Origin: Bacteroidota bacterium
Lineage (GTDB): Bacteria; Bacteroidota; Bacteroidia; CAILMK01; JAAYUY01
Reading direction: 5' to 3'
NCBI GenBank assembly: GCA_016776505.1
Contig: JADHTG010000035.1
Coordinates: 1-34,028, forward strand
DNA: 34,028 nt
Numbering within the stretch: position 1 is the stretch's first letter; each line of letters opens with the position of its first letter. Of this stretch, positions 23,149 through 32,708 are shown piece by piece. Under the pieces are notes generated by a model, which made no database searches, was not told the origin of the DNA, and was given only the letters and a program-made list of their open reading frames with translations. The position numbers and the translations under genes are program-made.

Positions 23149-25224
23149 TTATAAACTTATGGCCACCAACTCAGCAATATCGTAGTTTTTTATTTCTTCG
23201 TCCTTGTTTTTGTACTTTAATCCATCTGTTAACATAACCATACAAAAAGGGCAGGCTGATGCAATGATATCCGGTTTCAATTCAAGAGCCTCCTCAGTTC
23301 GTTCAATAAACACCTCCTTATCTCCGGGTTCAGCTTCTTTGAACATTTGTCCCCCACCAGCTCCACAACACAGGGCATTGCTCTTATTTCGAGGCATTTC
23401 AACCAGATTTACTCCTAGTTTTTGAATTACTTTGCGTGGAGCATCATATTCATTATTGCCACGCCCTAAATAGCATGGATCGTGAAATGTTATTCGCTTT
23501 CCTTTAAGCTGAGTACTATTCAATGTGATTCTACCCTGCTTGATCAAGTTTTGTAAGAATTGGGAATGATGCTCCACTTCATAATTGCCCCCCAATTCCG
23601 GGTATTCATTTTTAAAGTTGTTGAAATCATGTGGACAGCAGGTAATAATTTTTTTAACACCATAACCATTCAGGATCTCCATATTAGTCATAGCCTGCAT
23701 TTGAAAGAGCATTTCGTTCCCTGCCCTGCGTGCTGCGTCACCACTATCTGTTTCTTCTTTACCTAAAACCGCATAATCAATTTTTAAATGATTTAAGACT
23801 TTGGCGAAGGCTTGGGTAACTTTCTTGTAGCGATCATCATATGCACCTGCAGATCCAACCCAGAATAGGTATTCAGGCTTTTTATTCTTAGCCACGCTTT
23901 CTGCCATTATTGGTATGTTGAATTCCAGATTATCTGCCCAAATCATCCTGTCTTCCGGAGAATATTGCCAGGGAGCCCCGTTATTTTCAATATTGGCAAA
24001 AATAGTATTCAATCCTGCTGGTGCTTTGGATTCCTCCATGACCAGGTATCTCCTCATATCCAGAATAATTGCCGGGTGATTGATATTTACCGGACATTCC
24101 TGTGCACAGGCATTGCACAATGTACAGGCCCATAATTCTTCTTCTGAGATATAATCCCTGATCAAAGTTTTTTTATCATCGAAATCTTTTCCATTTTTCA
24201 CTTTTAAGGGTCCTACTTCATCCATTCTTGCCCGGATATCCATCATTATTTTTCTGGGAGATAATTTTTTTCCGGTGATGTTTGCAGGACAAGCGGCAGT
24301 ACAACGGCCACATTGTGTGCAGGTCAATGAATCAAGATAGTTTTTCCAGGTGACATCCTGAACATCCAGGATTCCAAAACGTTTTACTGGTTCAGTTACT
24401 GCAGGAGTTGAAAAAGCAGTTTCCGGGTTCATCATCAACCTAACTTCCTTGCTGACTTCGGGCATGTTCTGAGCATAACCGAATGGCTCTAACGAGCTTA
24501 AAAGCACATTGGGAGCCGACATATACACATGGAAATGTTTGGAATAAGGAAGTATATTGGCAAAAACAAAAATGGTTAAAATATGAACCCACCACATTCC
24601 TTCATAAACCCCTGCAATTAATGGATGATTATCGGAGGTCCAGAACAGGGAAAACACATGACTGACCGGGTAAACTCCCATCACTTCCTTTCCTTCATTA
24701 TGCATCATGTTGATGTAAAATGTATTCATCCCCAGCAATGTAAACACTACAAGCAAGATCAGCGTCAATGCCAAATGAGCATCGTTGTGGTTTCTGTGTG
24801 TCATTTCATTTCCCTGGAAACGCTTTATATTCATATAATTTCTTCGAAACAGGAAAATGATGATTAATATGAATACGACAAAAGAAGCGATATCTCCTGT
24901 GGCTGTCATGAAATTATAAAATCCTCCCATAAAGGCAAATGCCTTATCTGTTGCAGCAATTCCGTCGACTATCATTTCAACTACCACAAAAAGCAATGCA
25001 CAAAATCCCCAAAAAACAAAGGCATGCGCCAGGCCGGCCAAAGGATAGCGTAGTATTTTAGTCTGGCCAATTACTACTTTTATAAATACTTCCAAACGCT
25101 GCCTCCATTTGGAAATTGTAAAAGATCTGGTCAGCTTAAAGAATGAGATATATCTGCGAACCGTATAAGTAAAAACACCCACGGTCATTAACAAAACAAA
25201 AATAAACACGATTTGCTTGATCAT
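23149..25224 (-). CDS. Membrane Fe-S oxidoreductase, EMO-like (ETF:menaquinone oxidoreductase candidate)
   Basis: A 691-aa inner-membrane protein. The first 235 residues form about six hydrophobic segments like the NarI cytochrome b domain, with candidate heme histidines His67, His214, His230 and His232. Two 4Fe-4S motifs follow: CTQCGRCTAACP (302-312) and CTLCNACAQECP (367-377). The C-terminal half has two HdrD-type CCG modules (ITCCPHD and later DPCYLGR with LCCGAGGG). This architecture is that of the ETF:(methyl)menaquinone oxidoreductase described in fatty-acid-degrading anaerobes, which passes electrons from acyl-CoA dehydrogenase through EtfAB to the quinone pool. The EtfAB and acyl-CoA dehydrogenase genes in the window support this role. 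HdrDE-like or other quinone-linked functions are alternatives. The gene is divergent from the mutase gene. Confidence 0.85.
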   Translation of the reverse strand: MIKQIVFIFVLLMTVGVFTYTVRRYISFFKLTRSFTISKWRQRLEVFIKVVIGQTKILRYPLAGLAHAFVFWGFCALLFVVVEMIVDGIAATDKAFAFMGGFYNFMTATGDIASFVVFILIIIFLFRRNYMNIKRFQGNEMTHRNHNDAHLALTLILLVVFTLLGMNTFYINMMHNEGKEVMGVYPVSHVFSLFWTSDNHPLIAGVYEGMWWVHILTIFVFANILPYSKHFHVYMSAPNVLLSSLEPFGYAQNMPEVSKEVRLMMNPETAFSTPAVTEPVKRFGILDVQDVTWKNYLDSLTCTQCGRCTAACPANITGKKLSPRKIMMDIRARMDEVGPLKVKNGKDFDDKKTLIRDYISEEELWACTLCNACAQECPVNINHPAIILDMRRYLVMEESKAPAGLNTIFANIENNGAPWQYSPEDRMIWADNLEFNIPIMAESVAKNKKPEYLFWVGSAGAYDDRYKKVTQAFAKVLNHLKIDYAVLGKEETDSGDAARRAGNEMLFQMQAMTNMEILNGYGVKKIITCCPHDFNNFKNEYPELGGNYEVEHHSQFLQNLIKQGRITLNSTQLKGKRITFHDPCYLGRGNNEYDAPRKVIQKLGVNLVEMPRNKSNALCCGAGGGQMFKEAEPGDKEVFIERTEEALELKPDIIASACPFCMVMLTDGLKYKNKDEEIKNYDIAELVAISL

Positions 25225-25393
25225 AGCTTGATTTTTAATGTCAAAATGAATTGTTATTAGTTTAACAGTATTGCAAGATAGAATTTTTAGCTTGAATTAC
25301 AAAGTCCAATAAAAGATGATAGCTGTTGATATCCATGTATAAAAAGAAACAACATGGCGCACATCTGAATGGATTTCTTTTTTTTAGATTAAG

Positions 25394-25401
25394 TATATTT
25401 G
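25394..25401 (+). promoter_or_regulatory. Candidate -7 promoter element of the mutase-kinase operon
   Basis: TATATTTG matches TAnnTTTG and lies 41 bp before the ATG at 25443. Because it is downstream of two earlier in-frame starts (TTG 25326, ATG 25335), it favours 25443 as the true start. Confidence 0.45.
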
Positions 25402-25442
25402 CTCTTTGGAAAATAGTAAAGCAATTTTTGAAGGTTGGGAAT

Positions 25443-28400
25443 ATGATTAATGTTTATAAACCAAAGAACCACGTGCGTATTGTTACGGCTGCGTCCTTAT
25501 TTGATGGCCATGATGCGGCTATTAATATCATGAGAAGAATCATACAGGCATCAGGTGTAGAAGTGATTCATCTTGGACATGACCGTTCCGTTCAGGAAAT
25601 AGTGGATTGTGCCATACAGGAAGATGTTCAGGCAATCGCCATTACATCCTACCAGGGTGGTCACATGGAATTCTTCAAGTATATGTACGATCTGCTAAAA
25701 GAACAAAATTGTGAACATATAAAAATCTTTGGTGGAGGTGGTGGTGTTATTCTTCCTGAGGAAATAGAAGAGCTTCACGCCTATGGGATAAACCGGATTT
25801 ATTCTCCTGATGATGGCCGCGAAATGGGTTTACAGGGAATGATAAACGATTTAATTCAAAAAAGTGATTTTCCAACCGGGGCTGATCTTAATGGGGAACT
25901 AAAGGAGATTAAAGAAAAAGACGTACGCTCTATTGCCCGAATTATCTCTGCTGCTGAAAATTACCCTGATAGCATTATTGATTTTATTAATTCCATTAAG
26001 GATCAAAAACTTTGCAAACAATCACCGGTTTTAGGAATTACAGGTACAGGCGGAGCAGGTAAATCATCCATGGTGGATGAATTGGTTCGGAGGTTTTTAG
26101 ATGATTTTCAGGATAAAACCATTGGAATTATTTCAGTTGATCCATCCAAACGCAAAACTGGTGGAGCACTTTTGGGAGATAGAATTCGCATGAATTCGAT
26201 TCATAATCCGAGAGTGTATATGCGTTCACTGGCTACCAGGCAATCCAACCTGGCCATGTCTAAATATGTGCAGGATGCTGTGTGTGTGCTGGCTGCTGCC
26301 AATTACGACCTGATCATACTCGAAACATCGGGCATTGGTCAATCAGATACAGAGATCATTGATCATAGTGATGTATCCCTTTATGTGATGACACCGGAAT
26401 ATGGAGCTGCAACTCAATTGGAGAAAATTGATATGCTCGATTTTGCTGATGTGATCGCCTTGAATAAATTCGACAAAAGAGGTTCTTTGGATGCATTAAG
26501 AGATGTAAGAAAGCAGTATCAGCGAAATCATCAGTTATGGGATAAAAAAATGGATGAAATGCCTGTATTTGGCACCATTGCTTCTCAATTCAATGACCCG
26601 GGAGTGAATGATTTATACCGGGCTGTTATAAAAACGATCGTTGAGAAGACCGGAAAAGATTTCAGCAGTAGTATTCCTGAGAGTAAAGAAATGTCGGAAA
26701 AGATATACATTATTCCACCGAACCGAACCCGCTATCTTTCTGAAATAAGTGAAACCGTCAGGAATTACAATAATTGGTCTGACGACCAGGCAGAGATCGC
26801 ACAAAAGCTTTATGCTTTGAAAGAATCAATTGATCTCACTAAAAATGATAAAAATTCTTCCAAGGAAGTTATAATGAGTTTGGAAAATTCATATAATTCA
26901 CTGGAACTTGAACTGGAGATCAAGAATAAAAAGATACTGGAGAATTGGAATGATGAACTTGCCAGCTTTAAGCAGGACGATTTCACCTACCTGGTTCGAA
27001 ATAAAGAAATCAAGGTTAAAACTTTTACTGAATCTCTTTCGCATTCAAAAATTCCTAAAATCTCTTTCCCGAAATACAAAGGTTGGGGGGATATACTGAA
27101 GTGGAAGCTGAGAGAAAATGTTCCCGGCAGATTTCCTTTTGCTGCAGGCGTTTTTCCTTTTAAACGTGAAGGGGAAGATCCTACCCGGATGTTTGCCGGA
27201 GAAGGTGGTCCCGAAAGAACCAATAAGCGTTTCCATTATGTATCAGTAAATATGGAAGCTAAAAGGCTTTCTACAGCTTTTGATTCAGTCACACTCTACG
27301 GTCGTGATCCGGATCGCAGACCAGATATTTATGGTAAAATTGGGAATTCCGGTGTTTCCATATGTTGTTTGGACGATGCAAAGAAGCTCTATTCCGGATT
27401 TGATCTTGTCAATCCAAAAACTTCCGTATCCATGACCATTAATGGTCCTGCTCCGGCCATGGTTGGTTATTTCATGAATGCAGCCATTGATCAGAATTGT
27501 GAAAAGTACATTATTGAAAAGGGAATTGAGAAAGAAATCAATGCTAAAATTAATTCGATTTTTAAGAAGAAGGGAACTGTCCGGCCAGCCTACCAGGGCA
27601 AATTGCCTGATGGGAACAATGGATTAGGTTTGATGCTGCTTGGTGTCACCGGTGACATGTTGCTTCCTGCTGAAATCTATAATAAAATTAAAGCAGACAC
27701 TATTTGTGCTGTGAGAGGAACGGTTCAAGCAGATATTCTCAAAGAAGACCAGGCGCAAAACACCTGCATATTCTCAACTGATTTTTCATTAAAATTAATG
27801 GGAGATATCCAATCCTATTTCATTGAGCATTATGTCAGGAACTTTTATTCTGTTTCCATATCAGGTTATCACATAGCCGAAGCAGGTGCAAATCCTATCA
27901 GTCAGCTTGCTTTTACCTTAGCCAATGGCTTTACCTATGTCGAATATTATTTATCGAGAGGTATGAAAATCGATGATTTTGCACCTAACCTCTCCTTCTT
28001 TTTCTCCAATGGAATTGATCCTGAATATGCAGTACTGGGACGTGTTGCCCGTCTGATCTGGGCAAAAGCTGTTAAACTGAAATATGGAGGAAATTCCCGT
28101 TCTCAGAAATTGAAATACCACATTCAGACCTCTGGTCGATCCCTGCATGCGCAGGAAATTGATTTCAATGATATTAGAACAACTTTACAGGCACTTTATG
28201 CTATTTATGACAACTGTAATTCATTGCATACCAATGCCTATGATGAAGCCATCACCACTCCGACTGAAGAAAGTGTCAGACGCGCAGTTGCCATCCAAAT
28301 GATCATTAACCATGAGTTGGGTTTGGCGAAAAATCAAAATCCACTGCAAGGTTCATTTATCATTGAGGAATTAACCGACCTGGTGGAAGAAGCTGTTCTG

Positions 28401-28814
28401 GCTGAATTTGATCGGATCACAGAGCGAGGAGGTGTTTTAGGTGCGATGGAAACCATGTATCAAAGAGGCAAGATACAGGAAGAGTCACTCTACTATGAAA
28501 CACTGAAACATACAGGAGAACTTCCCATTATGGGAGTCAATACCTGGTTGTCTTCAAAGGGTTCTCCAACCACCATTCCCGGAGAAATAATCAGGGCCAC
28601 AATTGAAGAAAAAGAGTACCAGATAGCCATGCTTGATCAATTACATAAAACGTATTCCAAAGAGTCCAAAGAAAAAATGGAAGAGCTAAAAGAAGCATCC
28701 CTGAGAAATAAGAATATTTTTGAAGCATTGATGGAAGCCACAAAAGTGTGCTCCATTGGGCAAATTACAAGTGCACTTTTTGATGTGGGAGGACAATACC
28801 GAAGGAATATGTAG
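25443..28814 (+). CDS. icmF: Fused isobutyryl-CoA mutase (B12-dependent, with G-protein chaperone domain)
   Basis: This enzyme interconverts isobutyryl-CoA and n-butyryl-CoA with adenosylcobalamin. From the chosen start it has 1123 aa. Residues 1-150 are the B12-binding domain (DGHD at 21-24, with the cobalt-ligand His23). About 190-430 are a MeaB-like GTPase: [18 protein letters not shown] (294-302) and NKFD (341-344). From about 530 comes the mutase barrel. The substrate-selecting positions read Phe584 (MFAGEGG) and Gln772 (ILKEDQAQ), equivalent to Phe80/Gln198 of isobutyryl-CoA mutase and not Tyr89/Arg207 of methylmalonyl-CoA mutase. The open frame extends 39 codons further upstream, but that part is unlike the family. 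It precedes a butyrate kinase-like gene by 22 bp, suggesting use of the linear acyl-CoA for acid formation or activation. Confidence 0.94.
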   Translation: MINVYKPKNHVRIVTAASLFDGHDAAINIMRRIIQASGVEVIHLGHDRSVQEIVDCAIQEDVQAIAITSYQGGHMEFFKYMYDLLKEQNCEHIKIFGGGGGVILPEEIEELHAYGINRIYSPDDGREMGLQGMINDLIQKSDFPTGADLNGELKEIKEKDVRSIARIISAAENYPDSIIDFINSIKDQKLCKQSPVLGITGTGGAGKSSMVDELVRRFLDDFQDKTIGIISVDPSKRKTGGALLGDRIRMNSIHNPRVYMRSLATRQSNLAMSKYVQDAVCVLAAANYDLIILETSGIGQSDTEIIDHSDVSLYVMTPEYGAATQLEKIDMLDFADVIALNKFDKRGSLDALRDVRKQYQRNHQLWDKKMDEMPVFGTIASQFNDPGVNDLYRAVIKTIVEKTGKDFSSSIPESKEMSEKIYIIPPNRTRYLSEISETVRNYNNWSDDQAEIAQKLYALKESIDLTKNDKNSSKEVIMSLENSYNSLELELEIKNKKILENWNDELASFKQDDFTYLVRNKEIKVKTFTESLSHSKIPKISFPKYKGWGDILKWKLRENVPGRFPFAAGVFPFKREGEDPTRMFAGEGGPERTNKRFHYVSVNMEAKRLSTAFDSVTLYGRDPDRRPDIYGKIGNSGVSICCLDDAKKLYSGFDLVNPKTSVSMTINGPAPAMVGYFMNAAIDQNCEKYIIEKGIEKEINAKINSIFKKKGTVRPAYQGKLPDGNNGLGLMLLGVTGDMLLPAEIYNKIKADTICAVRGTVQADILKEDQAQNTCIFSTDFSLKLMGDIQSYFIEHYVRNFYSVSISGYHIAEAGANPISQLAFTLANGFTYVEYYLSRGMKIDDFAPNLSFFFSNGIDPEYAVLGRVARLIWAKAVKLKYGGNSRSQKLKYHIQTSGRSLHAQEIDFNDIRTTLQALYAIYDNCNSLHTNAYDEAITTPTEESVRRAVAIQMIINHELGLAKNQNPLQGSFIIEELTDLVEEAVLAEFDRITERGGVLGAMETMYQRGKIQEESLYYETLKHTGELPIMGVNTWLSSKGSPTTIPGEIIRATIEEKEYQIAMLDQLHKTYSKESKEKMEELKEASLRNKNIFEALMEATKVCSIGQITSALFDVGGQYRRNM

Positions 28815-28836
28815 CGTGAAAATTTAATTAGAAATT

Positions 28837-29910
28837 ATGAGTCGTTTCAGAATACTGGTTGTAAATCCAAGATCTACTTTTACTAAAATCGCAGTTTTTG
28901 ATAATGCAGAACTCATTTTTCTAAATAAGGTAATTCATTCTCATGAAGATTTAGCTCCTATCAAGCATATACTTGATCAGCATGAATACCGCAAAAATAT
29001 TGTGCTGAAAGAAATTCAGGAAGCTGATATTTCACCTGATTCATTACATGCTGTTGTAGGTCGTGGAGGATTATTAAAGCCTGTCAAATCAGGTGTTTTT
29101 GAAATAAATGATCGTTTAATCCAGGATCTTAAGAATTCACCGGTAGGTGAAGATTCCGTAAATCTTGGAGGATTGATTGCCAAAGACATAGGTGATTCTC
29201 TGGGAATAAAATCCTATACTTGTGATCCGGTTGTGGTGGATGAATTGGATGATATTGCCCGTATTGCAGGTCATCCTGATTTTGAACGAAAATCCGTATT
29301 TCATGCTTTGAATCAAAAAGCCGTTGCCAGGCGCTATGCAAATTCATTCAGCAAAAAAGTGGCAGAATTGAACTTGATAGTTGCTCACATTGGGATAGGA
29401 ATTACGATAGGTGCTCATCATCATGGAAGAGTCATTGATGTGAACCAGGGATATGACGGGGAAGGTCCTTTCACACCGAAAAGAAGTGGAACATTACCCA
29501 TTGGAGACTTGATCCGCATGTGTTATAGTGGAAAATACACCGAAGAAGAAATGCTAAAGAATGTGACAGGAAAAGGTGGAATGATGGCTTATTTCGGAAC
29601 TTACGATATGAAAGAAATAAATGACAGGGTTCAAAATGGAGATAAAAAGGCAAAAATTATTTTTGATGCCATGGCTTACCAGGTCTCCAAGTATATCGGC
29701 ATGATGGTTCCAGTCCTGAAAGCTGAAGTGGATGCCATTCTGTTGACCGGAGGAATCACTAATTGTAAATATTTTGTCAACCAGATTATCGAAAGAGTAG
29801 ATAAAATTGCTCCAGTGCACGTTTACCCTGAAGGAGATGAAATGGAATCATTGGCAAAAAATGTTCTTGCAGTTTTGAAGGGCGAACAACAGGTATTGGT
29901 TTATAAATAG
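28837..29910 (+). CDS. buk: Butyrate kinase family protein with altered phosphate-binding loops
   Basis: A 357-aa acetokinase-family protein. Family members transfer phosphate between butyryl-phosphate and ADP. Most of the Buk landmarks are present: VVGRGGLLKPV with Arg76, DPVVVDEL, FHALNQKAVARRYA, DGEGPF.P.RSG, and LLTGGI near the C-terminus. Two loops deviate. The first, normally NPGSTSTK, reads NPRSTFTK (10-17), replacing the glycine and the serine that corresponds to Ser12 of acetate kinase. The second, normally HMGGGTSVG, reads HIGIGITIG (184-192). The protein may have reduced activity or an unusual substrate. It is co-oriented with the mutase gene 22 bp upstream. No phosphate butyryltransferase gene, the normal partner, is in the window. 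Confidence 0.88.
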   Translation: MSRFRILVVNPRSTFTKIAVFDNAELIFLNKVIHSHEDLAPIKHILDQHEYRKNIVLKEIQEADISPDSLHAVVGRGGLLKPVKSGVFEINDRLIQDLKNSPVGEDSVNLGGLIAKDIGDSLGIKSYTCDPVVVDELDDIARIAGHPDFERKSVFHALNQKAVARRYANSFSKKVAELNLIVAHIGIGITIGAHHHGRVIDVNQGYDGEGPFTPKRSGTLPIGDLIRMCYSGKYTEEEMLKNVTGKGGMMAYFGTYDMKEINDRVQNGDKKAKIIFDAMAYQVSKYIGMMVPVLKAEVDAILLTGGITNCKYFVNQIIERVDKIAPVHVYPEGDEMESLAKNVLAVLKGEQQVLVYK

Positions 29911-30057
29911 ACCGGTAAATAGATCATTTGCAGATTTTTTGAAGTATCAGTTTCAGTCATTTTAAAACTAATAATTTGATGAGTAGTTGATATGCGATCT
30001 GTCACGACAATCTGGTAAATACACTACTCATATACCATTTGTGGTAAAAATTAATTC

Positions 30058-30093
30058 AAAAAAGGCCATTTATAATAATAAAGAGCCTTTTTA
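30058..30093. terminator. Bidirectional terminator between convergent operons
   Basis: AAAAAGGC (30059-30066) pairs with GCCTTTTT (30085-30092) around an 18-nt loop. A runs on one side and T runs on the other allow it to serve both the kinase gene (+) and the lyase operon (-). Confidence 0.7.
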
Positions 30094-30111
30094 GTATCCA
30101 GGTATTTAGTC

Positions 30112-31131
30112 TTATCCTCTGCCTGTCAATGACTTAGGAATTCGTCCATTCAGTATTGATTCAGAACGTAATCTTCTTCCTATGATTTTTTCAACCATAT
30201 TACCAATTTCAAGAACTTTGTCTACATCTACACCTGTATCAATACCCATTTCATCCATCATGACAACCATATCCTCAGTTGAAACCAGACCCACAATATT
30301 GGGATCTTTGTAATAATATGAACCTGTTCCACTAACCGGGCAATCATCTACAAAATTGGCAGGTTGGCCGCCAAGACCGCCCATACATGATTCATAATTC
30401 GTCATGCCTGTTTGCAAAGCTGCCAGTACATTGGCTAAACCCCAGCCACGGGTTACATGGAAATGAACAATATGCTTATCCGGTTTTTGGAAATGATCCA
30501 TCAACATGGAAAAATAACGATACACCCGATCCGGTGATGCAGAACCATCATGGTCGGCATGTTCTACATCAGTTGCACCAATATCGAACCAGCGTTGTGT
30601 GAATTCAATTGCCTTTTCCAATTTAGTTGGTCCTTCAATCGGGCAGCCCCATATCGTACTGACTGTTCCATTCACTTTCATACCGGCATCTCTACATTTT
30701 GGTATCCACTCCTCGCACATTTTCCAATAATCTTCCAATGATAAACCGGAGTTTTTTTTATGATGCGACTCGCTGGTAGAAACCATAATTAAAATACGAT
30801 CTGGTCCCCAACCTTCTTTGTAGCCTTCTATGGCTCGTTCAATTGCTCGCTCACGTATCGTGACAGCCGTTAATTTTACTTCAGGAAGCAAGTGAGCAAT
30901 TTTCTTGCTTTTTCTAATTCCTTTAAAAACCTCGTCTGCATCTTTAAATTGGGGCATCCCTCTTGGGTTACCCATATTAGTCACTTCAATGTGCTTGAAA
31001 CCAGCTAAAAGCAATTGCTCTGACAGCCATATTTTCGCATTAGTAGAAATAAATTTCTCTTCATGCTGAAAACCGTCTCTTACAGTAATATCCCCAATTG
31101 TTACCTTTTTGGGGTAGTTTAAACTTGACAT
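30112..31131 (-). CDS. HMG-CoA lyase-like DRE-TIM metallolyase lacking the usual catalytic cysteine
   Basis: A 339-aa TIM-barrel protein of the DRE-TIM family, which cleaves or forms C-C bonds in acyl-CoA or keto acids. The N-terminal ITVRDGFQ (Arg18, Asp19, Gln22) and the metal-binding HFH (223-225) match HMG-CoA lyase. The glycine-rich lid, GGLGGCP in HMG-CoA lyases, reads GGLGGQP (251-257), so the catalytic cysteine is glutamine; the following segment is also about ten residues longer (SGTGSYYYKDP) and lacks an obvious GN metal ligand. It is the third gene of a tight minus-strand operon after two CoA-transferase subunits (24 bp gap), which would fit release of acetoacetate from an acyl-CoA followed by its activation. 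True substrate uncertain. Confidence 0.8.
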   Translation of the reverse strand: MSSLNYPKKVTIGDITVRDGFQHEEKFISTNAKIWLSEQLLLAGFKHIEVTNMGNPRGMPQFKDADEVFKGIRKSKKIAHLLPEVKLTAVTIRERAIERAIEGYKEGWGPDRILIMVSTSESHHKKNSGLSLEDYWKMCEEWIPKCRDAGMKVNGTVSTIWGCPIEGPTKLEKAIEFTQRWFDIGATDVEHADHDGSASPDRVYRYFSMLMDHFQKPDKHIVHFHVTRGWGLANVLAALQTGMTNYESCMGGLGGQPANFVDDCPVSGTGSYYYKDPNIVGLVSTEDMVVMMDEMGIDTGVDVDKVLEIGNMVEKIIGRRLRSESILNGRIPKSLTGRG

Positions 31132-31155
31132 AGTATTATCTTTTATTAATAGTTG

Positions 31156-31812
31156 TTACAAATTCATTTCAGGAACGTCATCGTCCACAGCCAATGGAGC
31201 TGCTGTTTTAGACAGTATCTCATCAACAGAAACACCTGGAGCTCTTTCCACCAGTTTAAATCCTGTTTCATTGACTTCGATCACTGCCAGATCAGTAACG
31301 ATCTTTTTCACGCATTTCACGCCAGTTAAAGGAAGGGTGCATGCTTTCAATAGTTTTGAATTTCCTTCTCTGTCTGTGTGTTGCATAGCTACAATTATAT
31401 TTTTGGCTGCTGCCACCAGGTCCATTGCACCGCCCATCCCTTTCACCAGCTTTCCAGGCACTTTCCAACTGGAAATATCTCCCTGGTCAGTAACTTCAAA
31501 AGCACCCAAAACAGTCAGGTCGACATGTCCTCCCCTGATCATACCGAAACTTTCAGCTGAATCAAAAAATGAAGCTCCTTCAACAAAAGTGACAGTTTGT
31601 TTTCCGGCATTGATGAGGTCAGCGTCCACCTTATCTTTGGTTGGAAAAGGACCGATTCCCAATAATCCATTTTCAGAATGTAAGGTTACATCCATCCCTT
31701 CAGGAATATAATTTGCCACAAGAGTCGGGATCCCGATTCCTAAATTCACATAATAACCATCCCTTAATTCCTGGGCGATTCGTTTCGCAATTCCGTTTTT
31801 ATCTAAAGTCAT
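31156..31812 (-). CDS. scoB: 3-oxoacid CoA-transferase subunit B
   Basis: A 218-aa beta subunit of a family I CoA-transferase (succinyl-CoA:acetoacetate or acetate:acetoacetate type). The active-site glutamate is Glu47 in SENGLLGIG, the residue that forms the enzyme-CoA thioester, preceded by NLGIGIPTL. GGHVDLTVLGAFEV and KGMGGAMDL are further landmarks of the subunit. It lies 29 bp after subunit A and 24 bp before the lyase gene on the same strand. Acting on acetoacetate, it would link the lyase with the thiolase encoded at the other end of the window; butyrate or other short acids are alternative substrates. Confidence 0.93.
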   Translation of the reverse strand: MTLDKNGIAKRIAQELRDGYYVNLGIGIPTLVANYIPEGMDVTLHSENGLLGIGPFPTKDKVDADLINAGKQTVTFVEGASFFDSAESFGMIRGGHVDLTVLGAFEVTDQGDISSWKVPGKLVKGMGGAMDLVAAAKNIIVAMQHTDREGNSKLLKACTLPLTGVKCVKKIVTDLAVIEVNETGFKLVERAPGVSVDEILSKTAAPLAVDDDVPEMNL

Positions 31813-31841
31813 TTTATTTCAATTATAAGTTTAATTATCAA

Positions 31842-32534
31842 TTAGTCTGATGTTGTCGCAAATTCAATTTGTTTCACATAATTCCTACCCTGGAAAATAC
31901 GCTGGATGAAGATGTGAGGTGTATGAATCTGGTTGGGATCCAATTCTCCGGCAGGAACCAATTCCTCCACCTCAGCAATTGTTATGATTCCAGCAGTAGC
32001 CATCATATTGTTAAAATTATTAGCTGTGTGTCTGAAAATCAGGTTTCCTTTCGTATCCCCTTTCCAGGCTTTCACGATAGCAAAATCAGCGCGCATGCCC
32101 AATTCTAAGATATGGGGTTTGCCTTCAAATTCTCTTACTTCCTTGTCTCCCTGCACTTCTGTACCATACCCGGCAGGAACAAAAAAGGCTGGAATGCCAG
32201 CTCCGCCAGCCCTGATCCTTTCTGCCAGGGTTCCCTGGGGAATCAAATCGACTTCCAGTTCTCCACTAAGATATTGTCGTTCAAACTCCTTATTCTCCCC
32301 GACATAGGATGAAATCATTTTTTTTACCTGCTGACCTCTCAGCAATTTTCCCAAACCCACATTATCTATCCCCGCATTGTTTGAAATACAGGTCAGGTTT
32401 TTCACTCCGGCATCAACCAAAGCATCCAGTGAGTTTTCAGGAATTCCACACAAACCAAATCCTCCGAGCATCAAGGTCATGCCATCCTGAATTCCCTGTA
32501 TGGCTTCCTTCGCATTTTTTACAACTTTCTGCAT
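31842..32534 (-). CDS. scoA: 3-oxoacid CoA-transferase subunit A
   Basis: A 230-aa alpha subunit. The CoA-binding glycine-rich loop [12 protein letters not shown] appears at the N-terminus, followed by CISNNAG, and the middle has [19 protein letters not shown] and FVPAGYGT as in SCOT/AtoD-type proteins. Length is normal. It is the first gene of the minus-strand operon with subunit B and the lyase; the 174 bp upstream of it hold no gene and presumably the promoter, although I find no exact TAnnTTTG box. Confidence 0.93.
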   Translation of the reverse strand: MQKVVKNAKEAIQGIQDGMTLMLGGFGLCGIPENSLDALVDAGVKNLTCISNNAGIDNVGLGKLLRGQQVKKMISSYVGENKEFERQYLSGELEVDLIPQGTLAERIRAGGAGIPAFFVPAGYGTEVQGDKEVREFEGKPHILELGMRADFAIVKAWKGDTKGNLIFRHTANNFNNMMATAGIITIAEVEELVPAGELDPNQIHTPHIFIQRIFQGRNYVKQIEFATTSD

Positions 32535-32708
32535 ATTATTATATTATTTTTAACCCTACAAATTACTAAAATCAGATGAATAAAAAGACTTAAATTATAC
32601 TTATCAAAATATAAATTAATCTTTTTTTTCCTGATAAATTTATCAATTTAAATTAACTGATAAGAAGCACTAAAAATCCGGAGGAATAATTTGTTTTAAA
32701 GCATAAAA

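Noticed and set aside
25443..28814. Considered methylmalonyl-CoA mutase or a separate MeaB fusion with that specificity
   Set aside because: The substrate-selecting residues are Phe and Gln, not Tyr and Arg, and the domain order is that of IcmF.
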